Part shown: one piece after another, positions 7,190 to 14,363 of the stretch
Layout of the letters: each line of letters opens with the position of its first letter
How positions within the stretch are numbered: position 1 is the first letter of the stretch
Assembly: GCF_024519315.1 (NCBI RefSeq)
Contig: NZ_JANIIC010000052.1
Coordinates: 25,510-89,509 of the forward strand
Length of the DNA: 64,000 nucleotides
DNA from: Streptomyces malaysiensis subsp. samsunensis
GTDB lineage: Bacteria > Actinomycetota > Actinomycetes > Streptomycetales > Streptomycetaceae
Direction: 5' to 3'
Program-made: the position numbers and the translations under genes
The notes under the pieces: model-generated
Seen by the model: only the letters and a program-made list of their open reading frames with translations
The model's database searches: none
Told to the model about the DNA's origin: nothing

Positions 7190-8527
7190 TCACGCGGCGG
7201 CCAGCTGGGGCTCCGGCTGCTCTTCGCGGTCGTCCAGCGGGGAGGCGCTGGCGTGGGCGTACGCCTCGTGGTCGAGGATCTTCTCGCGGGCCGAGACGAT
7301 CACCGGTATCAGCGATTGGCCGGCCACGTTGGTGGCGGTCCGCATCATGTCCAGGACCGGGTCGATGGCCATCAGCAGGCCGACGCCCTCCAGGGGCAGG
7401 CCCAGGGTGGAGAGGGTCAGGGTCAGCATGACCGTGGCGCCCGTAAGGCCGGCGGTGGCTGCGGAGCCGATGACCGAGACGAAGGCGATCAGGAGGTAGT
7501 CGCCGACGCCGAGGTGCACGTCGAAGATCTGGGCGATGAAGATCGCGGCGATCGCCGGGTAGATCGAGGCGCAGCCGTCCATCTTCGTCGTCGAGCCGAA
7601 GGGCACCGCGAAGGAGGCGTACTCCTTGGGGACGCCCAGCCGCTCGGTGACCTTCTGGGTCAGCGGCATGGTGCCGACCGAGGAGCGGGAGACGAAGGCG
7701 AGCTGGATGGCGGGCCAGGCGCCCTTGAAGAAGTTCAGGGGGTTGATCTTGGCGACCGTCGCGAGCAGCAGCGGGTAGACGCCGAACATCACCAGTGCGC
7801 AGCCGATGTAGATGTCGGCGGTGAAGGTCGCGTACTTGCCGATCAGGTTCCAGCCGTAGTCGGCGATGGCGGTGCCGATGAGGCCGAGGGTGCCCAGCGG
7901 GGCGAGGCGGATGACCCACCACAGCGCCTTCTGGAGGAGTTCGAGCACCGACTGGCTCAGGGTGAGGATCGGCTGGGCCTTCTCGCCGAGCTGGAGGGCG
8001 GCGACGCCCGCGACGGCGGCGATGAAGACGATCTGGAGGACGTTCAGCTCGGTGAACGGGGTGATGACGTCGGTCGGCACGATGCCGGTCAGGAAGTCCA
8101 GCCAGGAGCCCGCGTGATCCGGCTTGGCGCCGTCCTTGGGGGACAGGTCGGTGCCGGCGCCCGGGTTGGTGATCAGGCCGATCGCCAGGCCGATGGCGAC
8201 GGCGATGAGCGAGGTGGCCATGAACCACAGCAGGGTCCGGGTGGCCAGCCGGGCGGCGTTGTTGACGTTCCGCAGATTGGTGATCGAGATCAGGATCGCG
8301 AAGAACACCAGCGGGGCGACGGCCAGCTTCAGCAGCTGGACGAAGATCGAGCCGATCTTGTCGAGCGTGGTGACCAGCCAGCCGACATCGCCGCTGCGGG
8401 CGATCCAGCCGAGCACCACACCGAGGACGAGGCCCAGCAGGATCTGCGCCCAGAAGGGCACCTTGGGCAGGCGGAAGGAGGACGGCCCCTGGGGGGACGC
8501 CTTGAGGTCGGACGACAACGGACACAC
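7190..8527 (-). CDS. Dicarboxylate/amino acid:cation symporter (DAACS family); possibly a cystine symporter
   Basis: 445 residues, the usual length for GltP/DctA/TcyP transporters. The hallmarks are present: the serine-rich reentrant loop SRSSVGTMPLT, TTKMDGCAS, and MAIDPVLDMMRTATNV in the last helices, which contribute to Na+/substrate binding. Homologues carry glutamate, aspartate, C4-dicarboxylates or L-cystine. Sequence alone does not decide, but a Cys-containing leader peptide (8601-8705) and a palindromic site just upstream favour a sulfur-related role. Start ATG (MCPLSSDL); GGAGG lies close upstream, with an extended G/A-rich leader. Confidence 0.88.
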   Translation of the reverse strand: MCPLSSDLKASPQGPSSFRLPKVPFWAQILLGLVLGVVLGWIARSGDVGWLVTTLDKIGSIFVQLLKLAVAPLVFFAILISITNLRNVNNAARLATRTLLWFMATSLIAVAIGLAIGLITNPGAGTDLSPKDGAKPDHAGSWLDFLTGIVPTDVITPFTELNVLQIVFIAAVAGVAALQLGEKAQPILTLSQSVLELLQKALWWVIRLAPLGTLGLIGTAIADYGWNLIGKYATFTADIYIGCALVMFGVYPLLLATVAKINPLNFFKGAWPAIQLAFVSRSSVGTMPLTQKVTERLGVPKEYASFAVPFGSTTKMDGCASIYPAIAAIFIAQIFDVHLGVGDYLLIAFVSVIGSAATAGLTGATVMLTLTLSTLGLPLEGVGLLMAIDPVLDMMRTATNVAGQSLIPVIVSAREKILDHEAYAHASASPLDDREEQPEPQLAAA

Positions 8528-8600
8528 TCCGGTGGAGGTAAGAGGGCAGGAGAAAGCCAGGAGTCCGTACGGGATCTCCGGCCGCTGTGCGGAGGAGAAG

Positions 8601-8705
8601 TCAGCGGCGACGACAGGCCGCGGACAGACAGCGGCAAAGATCGATGTGCAGGCGCGCCACGAGCGGAACGCTCGCTGTGATGTGGGGCGCGGCTGCTGTC
8701 TTCAT
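8601..8705 (-). CDS. Putative leader peptide (34 aa) of the actinobacterial HxDLxRxxSAxC type
   Basis: A short ORF, ATG at 8705 to TGA at 8601, ending VARLHIDLCRCLSAACRRR. The C-terminal part matches the short leader peptides that Streptomyces carry ahead of sulfur-metabolism and transporter genes (patterns such as RRHVDLxRxxSAxC). It has three Cys codons in its last 11. It stops 73 nt before the DAACS transporter on the same strand. By analogy with Cys-codon uORFs in mycobacteria, ribosome stalling at Cys codons could tune transporter expression. No close sequence match was searched. Confidence 0.6.
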   Translation of the reverse strand: MKTAAAPHITASVPLVARLHIDLCRCLSAACRRR

Positions 8706-8727
8706 GACAAGTACATTAACACCGCCA

Positions 8728-8744
8728 CTTTGGGGAACCCAAAG
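8728..8744. promoter_or_regulatory. Palindromic operator candidate in the DAACS/leader promoter
   Basis: CTTTGGGGAACCCAAAG is a perfect 7-bp inverted repeat with a 3-bp centre. On the minus strand it covers a possible -35 (TTGGGT); a possible -10 (TTAATG) lies about 17 bp on, close to the leader peptide start. A repressor bound here would block transcription of the leader peptide and transporter. The regulator is unknown. Confidence 0.45.
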
Positions 8745-8789
8745 GAAATCTTTGACTTCTGAGGGCCCCTGAGGGACGGAAAGACACCA

Positions 8790-8827
8790 ACGCCCCTTGT
8801 GCCGACGGAAGATGGCACAAGGGGCGT
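8790..8827. terminator. Terminator downstream of the DUF4229 gene
   Basis: A perfect 14-bp stem, ACGCCCCTTGTGCC (8790-8803) with GGCACAAGGGGCGT (8814-8827), and a 10-nt loop. It separates the DUF4229 gene from the DAACS leader on the same strand. Confidence 0.8.
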
Positions 8828-8902
8828 CGCTGGAGTGTGCGGGGTGGTGTGAGGAGGGTTACAGGACCGCGCCGGTCAGGCGCCGTTCTCCCGGCCCACC
8901 GG

Positions 8903-9190
8903 TCAGACGCCGTCCTCCTGGCTCTGGTTCGCGGCCAGCCGCTCCTTGGCGCGGTCCACCTTCTCGGCGACCTGGACGGCCATGGCGTCCCGCTGCCTGC
9001 GCAGCACCACCCAGCTCAGCGGCGCCGAGACGACCAGCGCGAGCAGCATGACCCAGAAGAGGTTGGAGCTGCCGAGGCCGGAGGGCAGCACCCGGAAGTA
9101 GACCAGGCCCCAGATGGCCAGGAACGAGCCGACGAAGATTCCCAGGCGCATGAGGGTGTAGCGGAACGCGGCGCTCGGCGTGAAGGACAC
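8903..9190 (-). CDS. Small membrane protein, DUF4229 family
   Basis: 95 residues from the GTG at 9190. Reading VSFTPSAAFRYTLMRLG, then two membrane helices (IFVGSFLAIWGLVYFRVL; LFWVMLLALVVSAPLSWVVL), a DAMAVQVAEKVDRAKERLA amphipathic helix and an acidic end. This is the DUF4229 layout seen next to menaquinone genes in many actinobacteria, with no known function. I prefer the GTG because GAGAGAGGA lies at a normal distance and upstream residues are low-complexity. An ATG at 9292 is the alternative. Confidence 0.75.
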   Translation of the reverse strand: MSFTPSAAFRYTLMRLGIFVGSFLAIWGLVYFRVLPSGLGSSNLFWVMLLALVVSAPLSWVVLRRQRDAMAVQVAEKVDRAKERLAANQSQEDGV

Positions 9191-9305
9191 GACTCGTCCT
9201 CTCTCTCCGGGGAGTTCTGGGAGTTCTGCGAGTTCCGCCGGGCGCTCCTGATGGGGCCTCTGCCGGAAGAACCTGTCCTCCCAGTGAACCATGGCCGGTT
9301 TCTGA

Positions 9306-9830
9306 TCAATTCAGCGGCAGCCACATGGTGACGTCGTCCCGGAAATCGTCGTCCGCGACCCTGATCGCGCCGGGCACCCGCCCGACCTCCTTGTAGCCGC
9401 ACGCCTCGTAGAAGCGGTCCGCCCCGGTGCCGCCGCGGCAGGTGAGCCGTATCCCCTGGATGCCGTCCATACGGCGCGCGGCGTCCTCGGCGGCGGCCAT
9501 AAGGGCGCGGCCGTGTCCCTTGCCCTGGTGGGAGGGGTGCACCATCACGGTGTAGAGCCAGCACCAGTGGTGCATCAGCCGGTGGGTGTTGAAGGTGAAG
9601 AAGGCGGTGGCGGCCACGGCGCCGTCCTCGTCGCGGCCGATGAGCAGGCGGGTCCGGCCCTCCGTCATCGCGGCGAGGTGCCTGAGCAGATCGGGGCGTA
9701 TGTCGTCCTTGGCCACGGGCGGTACGAAGCCGACGGCGCCGCCCGCGTTCGAGACGTCGGCCCAGAGGGCGCAGACGGAATCGAGCAGCTCGGGGGTGGT
9801 CTCGGGGTCGAGTTCAAAGCGCAGGGGCAT
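9306..9830 (-). CDS. GNAT-family N-acetyltransferase
   Basis: 174 residues from the ATG at 9830 (MPLRFELDPETT); upstream sequence is repeat-derived. The acetyl-CoA site HQGKGHGRALM sits near 97-107, preceded by a beta strand (LYTVMVHP) and followed by FYEACGYKEVGR. A GNAT enzyme transfers acetyl groups to amines on small molecules or proteins; the substrate is not visible from sequence. It ends 116 bp before the DUF4229 start and lies downstream of udgX on the same strand, separated from it by a repeat. Confidence 0.85.
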   Translation of the reverse strand: MPLRFELDPETTPELLDSVCALWADVSNAGGAVGFVPPVAKDDIRPDLLRHLAAMTEGRTRLLIGRDEDGAVAATAFFTFNTHRLMHHWCWLYTVMVHPSHQGKGHGRALMAAAEDAARRMDGIQGIRLTCRGGTGADRFYEACGYKEVGRVPGAIRVADDDFRDDVTMWLPLN

Positions 9831-9865
9831 GCGGCGGACGATACCGATGGGGGCTGACAGCACCC

Positions 9866-9922
9866 TCGGGCCCCGGCCATGGGGCATCGGGCCCCGGCCA
9901 TCGGGTATCGGGCCCCGATCAC
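9866..9922. repeat. 21-bp tandem repeat between udgX and the GNAT gene
   Basis: Units start at 9866, 9887 and 9908 (pattern TCGGGCCCCGGCCATCGGGTA, the third partial). It is intergenic, upstream of the chosen GNAT start. Confidence 0.7.
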
Positions 9923-9957
9923 CGCTCGTACGCGACCCGCGCTCCGGTCTCCTCGCC

Positions 9958-10617
9958 TCAGCCGAGCAGCTCCGCCGCGACCCTCAGGTCCGCCACCAGG
10001 CCCTCGTACGCCGCCTCCCGGTCGTCGGCCCGCAGCACCGCGGAGGGGTGGATCGTGGGGACGATCAGGCCGCCGTGCGCCGGTCCCGACGCATCGCCCT
10101 CCAGCCGCGTCCCGCGCTGTTTGGTCACCCGGAACGACGGGCCGAGCAGCGCCCTCCCCGCCGTGGCGCCGAGCGCCACGATCACCTCGGGCTCGATCAG
10201 CTCCAGCTCGGCCTCGAGCCAGGGCCCGCAGGCGGACAGCTCGCGCAGGCTGGGCGGCTTGTGGATGCGGCGCTTGCCGCGCGCGGGGACATGGGTGAAC
10301 TTGAAGTGCTTGACGGCGTTGGTGAGGTACGACTCGTCCGGGTCGATCCCGGCCTCGTCCAGCGCCCGGTCGAGGACCTTGCCCGCCGGGCCCACGAACG
10401 GCTTGCCCTGCCGGTCCTCCTGGTCGCCCGGCTCCTCGCCGACGAGCACGACCCGGGCGTCCGCGTCACCGGCGCCGAAGACCGTCCGGGTGGCGTCGCG
10501 GTGCAGCGGGCAGCCGTGGCATCCGGCCGCCGCCTCCCGGAGCGTGCCCAGGTCGGCGTGGTGCGGGACGAAGGGGGCGGCGGTGTACGCGTCCTCGGGG
10601 CTCTTCGTACCGGCCAT
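9958..10617 (-). CDS. udgX: Uracil-DNA glycosylase UdgX (forms a covalent uracil-DNA adduct)
   Basis: 219 residues. UdgX excises uracil and then stays covalently bound to the abasic DNA through a His. Visible motifs: Fe-S ligands C33xxC36, active-site GEEPGDQEDRQG (60-71), the diagnostic KRRIH loop (115-119, His119 the likely nucleophile), Cys130 and the IHPSAVLR segment. Where ordinary family-4 enzymes have a Cys after the VK strand, this one has His104, so cluster ligation probably differs. A sensor or repair role is likely. It lies downstream of mqnE, 95 bp apart. Confidence 0.9.
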   Translation of the reverse strand: MAGTKSPEDAYTAAPFVPHHADLGTLREAAAGCHGCPLHRDATRTVFGAGDADARVVLVGEEPGDQEDRQGKPFVGPAGKVLDRALDEAGIDPDESYLTNAVKHFKFTHVPARGKRRIHKPPSLRELSACGPWLEAELELIEPEVIVALGATAGRALLGPSFRVTKQRGTRLEGDASGPAHGGLIVPTIHPSAVLRADDREAAYEGLVADLRVAAELLG

Positions 10618-10660
10618 GGCCCCCGGGTGCCCCGCTCGGCGGCCGTCAGACAGCGGCCGC

Positions 10661-10722
10661 CGGGCGGAGGGCGGAGCGGGTCACCCCCGCCCCGGGCGGA
10701 GGGCGGGACGGTTCACACCCGC
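10661..10722. repeat. Stop-codon tandem repeat at the 3' end of mqnE (2 units of ~31 bp)
   Basis: 10661-10690 and 10691-10722 are near copies containing CGGGCGGAGGGCGG and a TCACxCCCGC end. The right unit carries the mqnE stop (10713); the left one has TCA at the equivalent place (10681). Confidence 0.75.
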
Positions 10723-11891
10723 ATCGGCTGCGGGGATTCGCGGCGGGCCGGGTCCGGGCCGTCGAACTCGCGGATGATCTCGTAGCGGGTGTTGCGCTCC
10801 ACCGGCCGGAAACCGGCGTCCTGGATCAGTTCGAGCAGGTCGTCACGGGTGAGCTTGTTGGGCGTCCCGTAGTCGTCGGCGTCGTGGGTGATCTTGTACT
10901 CCACGACCGAGCCGTCCATGTCGTCCGCGCCGTGGTTGAGCGCGAGCTGCGCGGTCTGTACCCCGTGCATCACCCAGAAGACCTTGACGTGCGGCACATT
11001 GTCGAACAGCAGCCGCGAGACCGCGAAGGTCTTCAGCGCCTCGGCGCCGGTCGCCATGGTGGTGCGGGCCTGAAGGCGGTTGCGGATCTTGCCGTCCCTC
11101 ATGTCCACGAAGTCGTGCTGGTAGCGCAGCGGGATGAAGACCTGGAAGCCGCCGGTCTCGTCCTGGAGCTCACGCAGGCGCAGTACGTGGTCCACCCGGT
11201 GGCGGGGCTCCTCGATATGCCCGTAGAGCATCGTGCAGGGCGTCTTGAGCCCCTTCTCGTGCGCGAGCCGGTGGATGCGCGACCAGTCCTCCCAGTGGGT
11301 CTCGTGGTCGACGATGTGCTGCCGGACCTCCCAGTCGAAGATCTCGGCCCCGCCGCCGGTGAGGGACTCGAGCCCGGCGTCGATCAGCTCGTCGAGGATC
11401 TCCGAGGCCGACAGGCCGGAGATCTTCTCGAAGTGGTGGATCTCGGTGGCGGTGAACGCCTTGAGCGAGACCTGCGGAAGGGCCTCCTTGAGCGCCCTGA
11501 GCGAGCGCGGGTAGTAGCGCCAGGGGAGGGTGGGGTGCAGGCCGTTGACGATGTGGAGCTCGGTGAGGTTCTCGTTCTCCATCGCCTTGGCGAGGCGGAC
11601 GGCCTCCTCGATGCGCATCGTGTAGGCGTCCTTCTCGCCGGGCTTGCGCTGGAAGGAGCAGTACGCGCAGGACGCGGTGCACACGTTCGTCATGTTGAGG
11701 TGGCGGTTGACGTTGAAGTGCACGACGTCGCCGTTCTTACGGGTGCGCACCTCGTGGGCGAGACCGCCCAGCCAGGCCAGATCGTCGGACTCGTACAGGG
11801 CGATGCCGTCCTCCCTCGACAGCCGCTCGCCCGCGCGGACCTTCTGCTCCAACTCCCGCTTGAAACCCGCGTCGTCTGTGGTCCCCGTCAC
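10713..11891 (-). CDS. mqnE: Aminodeoxyfutalosine synthase MqnE (radical SAM)
   Basis: 392 residues. MqnE joins 3-enolpyruvylbenzoate and S-adenosylmethionine to form aminodeoxyfutalosine, the second futalosine-pathway step. The radical-SAM cluster motif CTASCAYCSF is at ~71-80 (Cx3Cx2C), followed by the family's LTELHIVNGLHPTLPW and GAEIFDWEVRQ. Length and sequence fit MqnE rather than the related cyclase MqnC. The ATG precedes MTGTTDD; an Lrp gene lies 45 bp upstream on the same strand, so both may be cotranscribed. The last codons take part in a tandem repeat. Confidence 0.92.
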   Translation of the reverse strand: MTGTTDDAGFKRELEQKVRAGERLSREDGIALYESDDLAWLGGLAHEVRTRKNGDVVHFNVNRHLNMTNVCTASCAYCSFQRKPGEKDAYTMRIEEAVRLAKAMENENLTELHIVNGLHPTLPWRYYPRSLRALKEALPQVSLKAFTATEIHHFEKISGLSASEILDELIDAGLESLTGGGAEIFDWEVRQHIVDHETHWEDWSRIHRLAHEKGLKTPCTMLYGHIEEPRHRVDHVLRLRELQDETGGFQVFIPLRYQHDFVDMRDGKIRNRLQARTTMATGAEALKTFAVSRLLFDNVPHVKVFWVMHGVQTAQLALNHGADDMDGSVVEYKITHDADDYGTPNKLTRDDLLELIQDAGFRPVERNTRYEIIREFDGPDPARRESPQPMRV

Positions 11892-11936
11892 CCCGGTCGC
11901 CTCCCATACGTCTGCTGATGTCAGCCTTGGCCGACA

Positions 11937-12404
11937 CTACGCCTCGATGTCCTCCGGAAGCTCGCCGACCCGGTTTTCCCACTTGGTCGAGAGCACGATC
12001 GTGGTACGGGTACGGGAGACGCCCTTGGTGCCGGAGAGCTTGCGGATGGTCCCCTCCAGGCCGTCCACATCGGAGGCGCGCACCTTGAGCATGTAGGAGT
12101 CGTCGCCCGCGATGAACCAGCAGTCCTCGATCTCGGCGACTTCGCGCAGCCGGTGGGCCACGTCCTCGTGGTCGGTGGCGTCCGAGAGCTGGATGCCGAT
12201 CAGGGCGGTGACGCCGAGTCCGAGGGAGGCGGCGTCGACGGTCGCGCGATAGCCCGTGATGACCCCGGCGGCCTCCAGGCGGTTGATCCGGTCCGTGACG
12301 CTGGGCCCGGAGAGGCCGACAAGCCTGCCGAGCTCCGCGTACGAGGCCCGTCCGTTCTCCCGAAGAGCCTGGATGAGCTGCCTGTCCACCGCGTCCATAT
12401 CCAC
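11937..12404 (-). CDS. Lrp/AsnC-family transcriptional regulator
   Basis: 155 residues: an N-terminal winged helix (DAVDRQLIQALRENG, then SYAELGRLVGLSGPSVTDRI), and a C-terminal RAM domain (CWFIAGDDSYMLKVRASD) that binds amino acids and drives octamer formation. The start may also be the second Met (12398). It sits between mqnE and the divergent small ORF/ubiX region. An A+T-rich stretch just upstream (12415-12465) is the likely shared promoter and possible autoregulatory site. Effector and targets are unknown. Confidence 0.9.
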   Translation of the reverse strand: MDMDAVDRQLIQALRENGRASYAELGRLVGLSGPSVTDRINRLEAAGVITGYRATVDAASLGLGVTALIGIQLSDATDHEDVAHRLREVAEIEDCWFIAGDDSYMLKVRASDVDGLEGTIRKLSGTKGVSRTRTTIVLSTKWENRVGELPEDIEA

Positions 12405-12414
12405 GTACGCCTTC

Positions 12415-12470
12415 CATTATTCAGGGATTGAGCAAGATTACATGTAGAATCTAAGGCATCAGGGCCACAA
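12415..12470. promoter_or_regulatory. Divergent promoter region, Lrp gene / small ORF
   Basis: An A+T-rich island in G+C-rich DNA. It contains TACATGTA (an 8-bp palindrome at about 12439-12446) and a -10-like TAGAAT (12445-12450) on the plus strand. No convincing -35 at normal spacing. Lrp-type regulators often bind such sites, but this is inference. Confidence 0.35.
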
Positions 12471-12510
12471 GCCCTGTAAATCTTTTAGGCGATCGACCAT
12501 CCCTCAGGAG

Positions 12511-12687
12511 ATGAGACTCACCGTGTACACGATCGAGGGCCTTGAGGCCCGCATGCTCGAGCTGCGGGACCTGGCCGGCCGCTCGCGTGCAGCCCGTACC
12601 ACCGACCGGCCCGTCTCCCGCGCGGCCCGCCGCGCGGCCGTCGTCGCGGCCCGCAGCGCACGCTCGAGGAGGCGCTGGACCCGCTAG
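12511..12687 (+). CDS. Small basic protein (58 aa), unrecognised
   Basis: ATG at 12511, or GTG at 12523 (54 aa, preceded by CAGGAG at a longer spacing). It reads MRLTVYTIEGLEARMLELRD and then becomes very Arg/Ala-rich (RRAAVVAARSARSRRRWTR). An A+T-rich promoter-like region lies upstream. Its TAG stop interlocks with the TAG of ubiX on the other strand, both within one CTAG. I do not recognise a family. High-G+C frames can mimic Arg/Ala-rich proteins, so I hold this at moderate confidence. Confidence 0.5.
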   Translation: MRLTVYTIEGLEARMLELRDLAGRSRAARTTDRPVSRAARRAAVVAARSARSRRRWTR

Positions 12688-13415
12688 GCCGTTCCCCGGT
12701 CCCGGTCCCCACCGAGTTCCCCCTCCCACCGGCGGTACAGCTTGTGCGGCACCCCTGCCGCGTCCAGCACCCGCCCCGCGACGAAGTCCACCAGATCCTG
12801 GATATGCGTCGCCCCCGCGTAGAACGCCGGCGAGGCGGGCAGCACCACCGCGCCCGCCTCGTCCAGCGTCACCAGAGCCTTGAGCGTCTGCCCGTTCAGC
12901 GGTGTCTCGCGCACCGCCACCACGAGCTTGCGCCGTTCCTTGAGCGTGACGCTCGCGGCCCGCTGGAGCAGGTCCTTCGACAGTCCGAGCGCCACCCCGG
13001 CCACACACGCGGTGCTCGCCGGGACGATCAGCATCCCCTTGGTCGGGTACGAGCCCGAGGACGGCCCGGCCGCCAGGTCCCCGGCCGCCCAGTGGGTCAC
13101 GTCCGCGACCTCGGCCGGCACCTCGAAGGCGTCGGGCGTACCGTCCGCGCCCCGCGCCAGCCAGCGGCACAGATCCTCGCGCCAGTGGGCGTCCCGGAAC
13201 CCGATCCCCGTCTCGTCCAGCAGCGTCAGCCGCGACGCCCGGCTGACCACCAGGTCGACCGCCTCCCCCGCCGCCAGCAGCGCGCGCAGCACCGAGGCGG
13301 CGTACGGCGTCCCGGACGCGCCGGACACACCGACCACCCAGGGACGGCGCCGACTCACTTCCTCGTGCGGCCCGTACGGCTCATGCGGTCCGTAAGGCTC
13401 GTGCGGCGTCTCCAC
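12684..13415 (-). CDS. ubiX: Flavin prenyltransferase, UbiX family
   Basis: 243 residues. UbiX proteins prenylate FMN to make the prFMN cofactor used by UbiD decarboxylases. Visible: GVSGASGTPYAASVLRAL (flavin-binding start), LVVSRASRLTLLDETG, SGSYPTKGMLIVPAS and SVTLKERRKLVVAVRETPLN. The first 18 residues are a tandem PHEPYG repeat of no family likeness, so a later start is possible. It lies directly upstream of the small ORF and 25 bp from mqnP; in menaquinone clusters it serves the UbiD-like decarboxylase two genes away. Confidence 0.9.
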   Translation of the reverse strand: METPHEPYGPHEPYGPHEEVSRRRPWVVGVSGASGTPYAASVLRALLAAGEAVDLVVSRASRLTLLDETGIGFRDAHWREDLCRWLARGADGTPDAFEVPAEVADVTHWAAGDLAAGPSSGSYPTKGMLIVPASTACVAGVALGLSKDLLQRAASVTLKERRKLVVAVRETPLNGQTLKALVTLDEAGAVVLPASPAFYAGATHIQDLVDFVAGRVLDAAGVPHKLYRRWEGELGGDRDRGTA

Positions 13416-13439
13416 GCCACCGAGCCTATCCGGCGGGTC

Positions 13440-14363
13440 TCACAGGCTGAGGCCCCGCACCACGAGGTCGAGGAGGGCGCAGCAGAAGAGGGCGATCCCG
13501 ATGAAGCCGTTGACCGTGAAGAAGGCGCGGTTCAGCCGGGACAGATCGCCCGGCCGCACGATCGTGTGCTCATACGCGAACGCCACCGCGACGATCACCA
13601 GCCCCACCCAGAAGAACGCCCCGGCGTCCGTGGCCAGCGCGTACCAGACCAGCAGGGCCGTGGTGACCACATGGCAGACCCGCGCCCCGTACAGCGCCCC
13701 CGCGATCCCGAAGCGGGCCGGCACCGACCGCACCCCGTGCGCCCGGTCGGCCGCCACGTCCTGGCAGGCGTAGATCAGGTCGAAACCGCCGATCCAGATA
13801 CCGATCGCGAGCCCGAGGATCACCGCGTCCCACGACCACTCGCCGGTGACCCCGATCCAGGCGCCGATCGGGCCGATGGCCTGGGCCAGGCCAAGGATGG
13901 CGTGCGGATAGTCGGTGAACCGCTTGCCGTACGGATAGACCACCATCGGCACCACCGCGATCGGCGCCAGCGCCAGGCAGAGCGGGCCCAGGAGCGCCGC
14001 CGAGCCCAGGAAGACGGCGAGCGCGATGAGCGTGCCGGTCCACGCGGTGCGCACCGACACCGCGCCGGTGACCAGCTCACGGCCGGCGGTGCGCGGATTG
14101 CGGGCGTCGATCTCGCGGTCGATGATCCGGTTGCAGGCCATCGCGAAGGTGCGCATGCCCACCATGGCGACCGTGATCAGCAGCAGCCGCGTCCAGTGGA
14201 CCGTGGAGTCCCACAGGTGCATCGCGGTCAGCGCGGCGGTGTAGGCGAAGGGCAGCGCGAAGACCGAGTGCTCGATCATCACCAGCCGCAGAAAGGCGCG
14301 GACCCGGCCGGGCGGCGCCGGTTCGGGGCCGAAGAGATCGGGGGTCGCGGAATCGGCGCTCAC
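13440..14363 (-). CDS. mqnP: Menaquinone-pathway aromatic prenyltransferase (UbiA family, MqnP)
   Basis: 307 residues, eight or so membrane helices. UbiA-family motifs: NRIIDREIDARNPRT (first Asp-rich motif) and DLIYACQDVAADRAHGVRSVP (second Asp-rich motif). In futalosine organisms this enzyme prenylates the 1,4-dihydroxy-6-naphthoate-derived ring in the membrane. The GTG at 14363 overlaps the ubiD stop as GTGA, so the two are translationally coupled. Family is certain; the exact acceptor is inferred from context. Confidence 0.9.
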   Translation of the reverse strand: MSADSATPDLFGPEPAPPGRVRAFLRLVMIEHSVFALPFAYTAALTAMHLWDSTVHWTRLLLITVAMVGMRTFAMACNRIIDREIDARNPRTAGRELVTGAVSVRTAWTGTLIALAVFLGSAALLGPLCLALAPIAVVPMVVYPYGKRFTDYPHAILGLAQAIGPIGAWIGVTGEWSWDAVILGLAIGIWIGGFDLIYACQDVAADRAHGVRSVPARFGIAGALYGARVCHVVTTALLVWYALATDAGAFFWVGLVIVAVAFAYEHTIVRPGDLSRLNRAFFTVNGFIGIALFCCALLDLVVRGLSL

